64,000 bases of DNA from Siphonodentalium dalli. Its lineage: Eukaryota > Mollusca > Scaphopoda > Gadilida > Siphonodentaliidae. Within the stretch, counting starts at the first letter, position 1, and each line of letters begins with the position of its first letter. The notes under the pieces are model-generated. The model saw only the letters and a list, made by a program, of their open reading frames with translations. It was not told where the DNA came from and did not search any database. This document shows positions 26,301 to 35,300 of this stretch, in pieces. Both the position numbers and the translations under genes were made by a program. The stretch lies in NCBI GenBank assembly GCA_032622095.1, contig CP136064.1:179526011-179590010 (forward strand), in the 5' to 3' direction.

Positions 26301-29300
26301 CAAGTGAGCTGCAAGTCTCACCTGAGAGGTCACTACGGGGCGGACCTAGGTCAGCAAGGCAGGCTGTCAAACAGCTAATTAGGCTGGGAAAATCTGCTCA
26401 GGTATGTATATATGGGAAGTTTATATTGTCAGTTTATGTTGATAAATCTAGAGAGGTTACTACAGGCGAACCAAGCACAGCAAGACAGGCTGGCAACAAA
26501 CCAAACTAACATAGCCGTTTGTTGATGGATTCTGACAATTTTTGGTATTGAGTTAATTGTCATATTCGATGGCTGTACACAGTAAATCGGGTCTGTCCCG
26601 AGATTCTAACCAGAGTTATGCCACTTGTTTCTGATATAGAAATTTGATGCCCATTAGCCCGTTAACCAATTTCATTCATATTTGGTATATGGATCTTTCA
26701 CAACAATATATCGATCAAGTTCGAAAATCAAACATGAACCAATTTCATTCATATCTGCTGGTATGTGGATTTTTAGCATTTTTTGGAAATGTTATGTTCG
26801 TTAGCGCGATAACTCGAACAGGTGTCAACTGATTCCATTCATAATTGGTATATGGAATTTTCACAACAATATCTTGAACAATTTCGAAAACCAGGTATGT
26901 CCGATCCTTTTTACCTGAGTTATGGCCCTTAGTTTGTCTATTTTTTAAAAGCAATTTTATGACCGTTAGCGCGAAAACAAATGTGAACCGATTCCATTCA
27001 TATTGGGTATATGGACCTTTCACAACAATATCTCAATCGATTTTGAAAACCAAATTTGTCCGATTTGTTTTACCTGAGTAATGGGCCTTAGTTCTGAGTT
27101 ATGGTTCTTTAGTTCGTCCATGTCCATGTTTAGTGATTCTCGGTTGAACAGATTCACTCTTATGGGCAAAAAAGCTTGACCAGAGCCATCTTTGATGTGC
27201 AACCCTTGTTTTTTTATGCAAACTGACTCAGCTGTTACTATAAAATTTGATATTTAAGATGCTGGGGGACACAGTTTCTAGATATCATGAGTTGAAGGTT
27301 GTAATCTCATATTTAGGGGCTGTTTGTCTTTCTGATCAATTTATCTTGGAACAACAATGAGATGAATTTTAATTTTTCAGGCTTGTGATCTATTTCTTAA
27401 GAACAGAAGTGCCATTATTAAATACAACATTCGACAGCTGAAGTTTGAAGGAGCTACGCAACTGTATATAGAGAGACTGTGCTATGTAATGTTTTCCTGC
27501 CTCGCTGAAACCAGCAAAGAATTCCTTAAAGCTTTTCCTGATAATTATTCTTGCTATTCAGGTAATACTGTATTCCTCTAAAGACAAAGTCTTTATTTTT
27601 GCTAATACATAAAACCTCAAAGCACTATATAAAAACATCTTATCTTGTCCCTGGACACCTGCATACACATGCATACATATTATCACTGCAGTGAAGTGAT
27701 ATCGGTCACCGTATCACGTCGAGTTGAGAAGGTGATATTCTGGATCTGATGAGCTGCCACAGACTGCGAGTCACTTTACTGCAGTGATAAAAGGTTTATT
27801 ATATCCCACACATATTTTGATATAGGCCTAGTCTATAAAGTTTTATCGCATAAGAGAACTTTATTAACTTCAACGATTTACACATGGAGTTTTCGAAACA
27901 AGTCTCCAGAAGGAAGCAGTAGTTTTATTGTACTCATTTATATTTTGGTAGGCCATCCTATTTATAAAATAAATGTATGTTACCATTCAAGTCCATTGTA
28001 ATTACACTTCAATCATGTCTTCATATTGTTAACACAGGGTACTAGTGTGATCTAATTGTAAATAACATTGTCTAATTAAAATACTATTACCAAATTTCCA
28101 CAATCCCATTGCAAATTGATGTCACCTAGCGCGCAGCCTCATTTGAGACATGTTGATATGGAATCGGAAAACTGCACTATCATATTCCGGTGCATCGGAA
28201 AATGACATAAACAATTATTGTTTATTGTCGGAAAACATGACAGAGATATATAATAATGACTGATTACATTCTCATGAAGCCAAGCCAGTATTAGATACTG
28301 TATATGTCACCAAGGTTTGCTAGTTTTTCACCACAGTCACTTTATATACATACGAAAAGTCCAACAAGTTTGATAATTGCAAGTAAATCTTTTGGTTGTC
28401 TATTATTGATATGTTTGTGATTATCACAACTTTCCAAATGTCATTCACAGTATTGAAAAGAAACTTTTGACGCACAGGTTCAAATATAGTTTGACAAGGC
28501 CCACAAAACATTAATAATTTTCCTAACATTGGAGAACATGATTTGTTTCTCTGAACTGTGATCTACTTCTTCAATAATTTAGAATATATTCCTGTATTTT
28601 CAGTTTTTATCATTTGGGCAACAGAAGAACTGAAGATCTTCAGTGGAATGTTTAACCGACAAGTGTTTGGGGGCAAGTCAAATTTGTCAACAGTGGTTGA
28701 GTGTCTCAACATTGCAAGAATTCACTGCAAAGATGTGAGTCAAGGTCTTCTCAATTCATTCTTAATTTGAGTGTACTAATAATATTGGAACTATGTGAGA
28801 TTTTCTCAACTTACCGTACCAGCAATATTTTGTGGTTGCATCTCACATTTCCCTGGGGAAAATTCACTGATGTTGGATTGGTCAGGCATGTCTTTTCTAT
28901 CTAATAATTTTTTGTACGGGGAAATGGATGTTGACTGCTTGCGATCCATTGCGTATGGATGCAAGTTGGTCTGACATTTTGTGTGGGATCCGAGGTCTGT
29001 TAATGAGCATTCTGATTAGCTTGTCATTCCTATCTGAGAAGAAATTTTGTAGACTATATCTTGTTATTGGTCTTCGATCATGAAGATCGCCATAAAATCC
29101 CAGGAATACCAAATGTATTTGTAAAAACTATTTAAAGTTTTAAAAAGGTATGTGACTGTATTAAGTTCATGAAAGTGTCAAGACTTTGGTGGTACGGTAA
29201 TTAAAGCCAGAGAAATCTATAGTAGGAGGGCCTATGTATCTTTAATCATCAGTGAAAATCAGGTTCAATAATTTGTTACTAAGGTCGGTTGTGAAGATAA

Positions 29301-32300
29301 TAAAAAAAAATTGTTAACTATTTTTATTTCCTCGTCGGCCCACAGAGAACTCAGTCGGTATATCTGTAAAGCAGAAAAATAAAAAGTTTGGCCTAATTTA
29401 AGTACAGAAGGAGTTATATTTATTGGATGGAAATGTTCAGATAATAAGTACAACAAACACTTGTTGAACTTATTATCTGAATTGTTTCCTAAGGCAACTA
29501 CTCATCATTTTGTATAGAAAATGTTAAACCTACTCTTCCTTATAGATGGGAGGCCATGGACTGGATGCTAAGTTCATCTTCGATTCATTAGTTGAAGCAG
29601 AAACCAAGAAAGTTATTGATGAGAATAAAGAACAACTAATTGAAGCTATGAAACACAGAGCATTGGTAAGGCAATGAATAAGGCAGTCCCTTCATTCAGT
29701 TGCCAGCTGAATATCTAACTTTGGAAAAGTTCAAATGTGCCTGCATCTTTCTTTGATATGAAACTTTTTTCACCAACTGTATCGTCATATTTTCCAACTC
29801 TCACAACTGTCTGTGCTACAACTTTCTGTAATTCGGAGCATAAGAGAAAAGTAAACGGAAAGGAAGAGGTTACTGCCACTTAAAAAAAATTTGAAATCAA
29901 CATTTAAGCTATATAATAGCTGCTCTATAATCAAATTTTTTGGCCATTGGCTTTCCTCGGTGATGATACAAAATACACTTTTGGCTACATATTTATAAGT
30001 TACTTCACATAATGACAATCAGTTGTTGTGCATCAAAGTTGTCTGTCATTACATTGGATAGTTACTCCCCTTTGACTATCTCTACCACCGAAACCATCAT
30101 ATCCTTAACAGAATGTCCAGTCCCATTGGGATGCTGGTAAAGTGGCTTTTCTGGATGCAGTTGTATGTCCCGGGAGTGTTCAGCGATCCTCTCCACATAT
30201 ACCGCACATCCACGTACATTTCATGAGAGTACATACACCAATTTCTGCATTTTACAATTCACATTATTCTTAACATGGATATATGTATCACTTGATGTGT
30301 GATTTGGAGGAAAAATTAAAATAGTAGATGTTTTGCATGTATCAGTATACAAGTTAAGTGAAGTAACTTTGCAAAATGTAGCGGAAAGTATATTTCGTAT
30401 CATCACAGAGGAAGGCCAGTGGCTGAAAGCTTTGTTATAGAGCAGCTATTAAATATGTTAAATGCTGATTTAACTACATGGCCCCTCTGATTATTGGGCC
30501 ATTCACAGGATTTCAATTCATAAAAATTTTATGTGGTAGCAACAAAGTGTTGCTGCCACTAAAATCATAACACCACTGCCAATCAAATTAGCTTTTACCG
30601 CGCCCTGTCATTCAATCGGTAATTGTAAACTTTACTACCATAAATTGGTCATCTTACATGAAACTTGAACTGTCGCACCATTTCCCTGTTCAAGCCGGCA
30701 AAGGATTATAAGTGTCTACAACACGAATGTCACTGCCTCTTAAAAATTTTAAATGGCAGTTAGCATTTCGAAACAGAAATGTCCAAATATTTCTTGGTAA
30801 TCACTAAACTGTTATTAAATTTCTAATAGATTGTTATTTTGACAAATATCTTTTAATATACATGCATTTTTATATCTCATGGTTTAGAGTCAGAATTTAT
30901 AAATAAATAAAACTGAATTGCCAATCAGTGGTGTTGGAGGGTAAGGAAAAGATTGAAAACATGAAATTTAATGGTTTGTTGAACTTTTGGGCTAAAATTG
31001 ATGTTTTCTTACAGGAAGATAAATGGAGACCGATGAATCATTATAGCAAAGAAACCTGTGATAAATTCATTCAGGATATGGAGATTTGCGGCGTGGATGA
31101 GATGAATGGACTTGTTTATGGTGAGTTCATCAAATAATGTTTTAACAAATTTTTAAATTCTCAGCCTATAATTTATTAATGTGATGTGAAACACTCTGGG
31201 AGGGTGATCAAATAGAAGTGGAGAATAATCTTGCTCAAAATATAGTTAAATTGACAACACGCACCGTCATTCTGATATATTAATTAAATGCCATGACTCA
31301 ATGGCGAAATCATTTGTGCTATTTTATTGCTGATAGTTGCGTCCCGAAATCAGATGTAAATATTTATTATTGAGCTTAGTTCAGATGATGTTTTTTATGG
31401 AGTGGTGTCATAAATATTTTTGAAATTATTTGCTGATTTTAGTAGAAAGCTACATTCCCCTGGTTAAAATAGCGCCTGAGTACTAAGTTACTAACTTAAA
31501 TCAGTTTCACCCGAACAAGTCTATAATATGTATTTATATGGACTCAAGGCCTTCGAGGTGGGTTCATGCGAAATAACTTAAAACTCTGTAAAACAAATAT
31601 CAACAAGTACATGAAAAAATAGAACCAATAATGAGTTGTCACATGTCAAAACCATTGTTGTGTGAAGATCACTGTTAAAGTAGAATTACAGATAAAAGAC
31701 TGATTAGTCCAAAGTTTAATCATTGGAAACATTGGAAAAGGTCAGAGCATTGAATAACATTCTGAAAATCATATTCAGACTAAAATATATGAATACTATT
31801 AATGAGGTTTGTTGACAAATCACTGTAATGGTTTTTTTTACATAACAATGGTTTCAGCATGTGAAATTCCGTTATTGGAGAACTAACAATAATGAATTTT
31901 GCCCTATCAAAATCTTACTGCGACTTACACATCGGTAAGTCAAGGAGGGAAATATTCCAGCAGAATTTTCAGGAATAAATGGTGACCACGGGATGGCCAA
32001 CGAGACAGCGAATCTTCTAATATGCCAGCGAGAATTAACTCCAACATGATAAGATGAAAATAAGATCTGTATAAAGAAATAAACACACCCATCTTAACTG
32101 TGTGTCTTTATTTATTCCCTGTCTCACATGTTTTAATTTGTATATGATAAAATATTTATCATTATCTGAGAATGCAACTTTCGCAAGTAGCTTGATCATG
32201 AATAACTTCAAACAGAGCAGCCAATTCACAAATGGTATGTGTCCTTGACCTGTGTGTCAATTCGCACATGCATATTGACTCCATTCAATGACTGCTGTAA

Positions 32301-35300
32301 TCCCTTTGATGTCTATATTGTTGCTACATATTTTTCTGTTCATGTAACTTCTTGTGTTCATGTGTTCTTGTACTACTTGTAACTTTATGCTGGATGACGT
32401 CACATCAAATTTATGTTTAAACCCTGGGAATGAGCATTATAAAAACTCTGATACCGAATTGGGCAGCCTCTTCTTTAATAAGGCTTAGCGAACATGTGTA
32501 TATATTACACACAGATTCTTTGTGCTTGATGCAGACATTTAATCTCTATGTTGAGTAAGTTTGACACTTAATATTAGAGAATACATCGCTTATAGCCCAA
32601 ACGGTTTCATGCTTCACCATACCATTAAAACAACAATAAACCGAGTCTCAAATTTATATTGCTATAATGATAGGTTATTTTTTTTATTTCCTCAGGCCTT
32701 AAACATTTTATTCAAATGAAATTGTGCTTTCTAATATCAGTTTTCAAATTTGAAATGGATAAACATGGCAACAAAAGGGAACATCTACTAAGTTACGAAA
32801 CTTCATTTAAGTTGAATCAAAAAGTTATCAAATTCGGAATTTTTTTTCATCTTAACGTTTGTGATTAACCCTTTCATGACTGGAGCTTTCCTGAAATTCT
32901 GTAAAAACCCTGTGCCAATGCATTCTCTTATATATGCAAGTCTCTCATAGGGAGCCTCGTATATATAAGAGAATACATTGGCCTTACAATATTTACCTTG
33001 ACCTTGTAAGCCAGTGCATTCTCTTATATATGCGAGGCTTGTTGTGGGAGACTCAAATATATGACAATGCACAGGATCTTTAATGCTGCACCACCGCAGC
33101 TCCCATCATAAAAGGGTTAAGCAGCTGCTATACGTCTTGGCTGCTATACGTCAGTACTGAGTATGGACGTAAAATGTCACACTGTGTGCTTTACGTCCTT
33201 ACTGAGTATGGACCTACTTCAGCACACTAGCAGTTGGCCATTATTCATCACTGGAACTCAGAGGTGAATGATAATAACCTTTCAACTGAGTCAGTTTTAT
33301 GATTTCGTGACATCCCCGTAAATTGTTTCCACTGGAAAATGGCAATAACATCATCGGCCCAGCAATCGACGTTATAACGTCATTAGCAGCAAAGAGGTTA
33401 AGCTCCAAAATTCACTATGACTTTATCACCGAAGTCTTGTTCTGATGAACAAAATGTCATTTTCTTTTTCAGATAACTGCTTCATAGCTCTGACAAACAA
33501 CACTGCTATGTTTTCAAAGACGTGTCTTCCATTTGCCATCAGCATTTTGAACTTATACACCCAGGACCTGGATCATTTCATCATGGACACAATACGATCG
33601 GTATTCAAATTCCAGGTCAAACATATAGAAACTTCACTCAAGTCTGGTCAGTTCACCTCAGATGTAAGTATAGAAATCATCCATAATAATACAGGCAATT
33701 AATTCTGTAGTTTAGGCTCAGTCCACACACTGGAAAATGTTCAGGTACTTTGTCGCAGACACCTGTCCAGGTATATGGCAACAGTGGGGGTGGGGAGATC
33801 CCCCCCCCTTTTTTTTTAATTTCGTACCTGGATCAATGGCATTTGAAAATTTCAGACCAATAACAGGTTGAGACTGTTCTGCTAGTAGTTTCCAACCAAT
33901 ATAGAGTGAAATATGTTGTTTTTACACCTATACAAGCCTTGCAATAGTGTGTCTGTCATTTGCAGAATGAGGTCCCCAGAGGGTGAATTTAGTGATGCTA
34001 CCCCGCATAGCGGGCTAGCATCACCAAATTCACCCTCTGGGGACCTAATTCTGCTTACACCTCAGCAGAATGAGGTTCCCAGAGGGTGAATTTGGTGATG
34101 CTAGCCCGCTATGCGGGGTAGCATCACTAAATTCACCCTTTGGGGACCTCATTCTGCAAATGAAAGACACGCTATTTCAAGGCTTGCACCTATAGTCCAA
34201 TATTGTCCTACTTTCAGTCAAAGAATTAGTCTGAAATGGCCATCAGTTGGATATTTTTCAACCTTAGGCCATATAAACAAAATAGTTTGTTTCTCAGGAA
34301 ACTTTTTTTTCAAAGTGATGAGGGAGGCAGATATTTATATTTATTATTTATGACATTCTTTTCGCGAGGAGGCAGGTATTTATATCTAAAATATTTATTT
34401 GAATTCAATTTTCAGCAAAGGCACCAATACTTAACGGAAAGTATAATGTCCGGAGATTGCCGGTTAGAACTGAATTTTTATTGCAAATTCTTTGCGATGG
34501 CTTTAATTATTGTGGATTGGTATTTATATATTTATTTATGAGAGGCAATAAATAGTTCTGAGGTGCATGTTTTTTTGATGATGCGGCGATCCCTGAGAAA
34601 CGAACTATTTTTTTATATGGCATTAGGGGGTGGGGGTATTGAGTTGGAAATTTCTAACCAGTTGTAAAGTTTGAGGTATCAATTTCAACTCTTGTGACAT
34701 GGTATCAGTTCAACATGTGTGACCCCAGATGTTTCTTTTGTGTTGTTTCAGGAATACTAATATAAACATCTTCAAATCAAGTTTTATAAAAGCTCTGCAT
34801 AGATATAACATATTGCTATGACTGATATTGGGTTGTCATATATAGAAAGTTTGTGGATTGCTGGTGCTATTTATACCCCCACTTTTCAAATGGAAAAATG
34901 GGGGGTATACTGGATTTACTTTGTCCATCCATCTGTCAGTCCGTCCATTTAGGCAAATGACGGTGTTCGCGTTTTCCATACTAGAGTTATCATTCCTTGT
35001 TTAACATTTGGAAATCTTGGTTGTTTTGACCATCCGCGCAGACACCTCAGCCATTAGTTATGGGATCTGATTGAAATAGAGTTATCTGTCTTCGTTTATT
35101 TTTAAATTGGGTTAACGCCCTGCCCATGTTTCAATTTGGCACCTTGGGGTTTTGCCAGCACCCGAGGTGCAACTTCTTTTTATCCTACAATGACTTTCTA
35201 ATGGCATCGAACAGGCTAGATTTTTGCCTTCTCTTATTGTATGCATGTCGCTTTGATAAATTAAGTTTTTTTCCTTCAAACCAACAAGACATTTCACATA

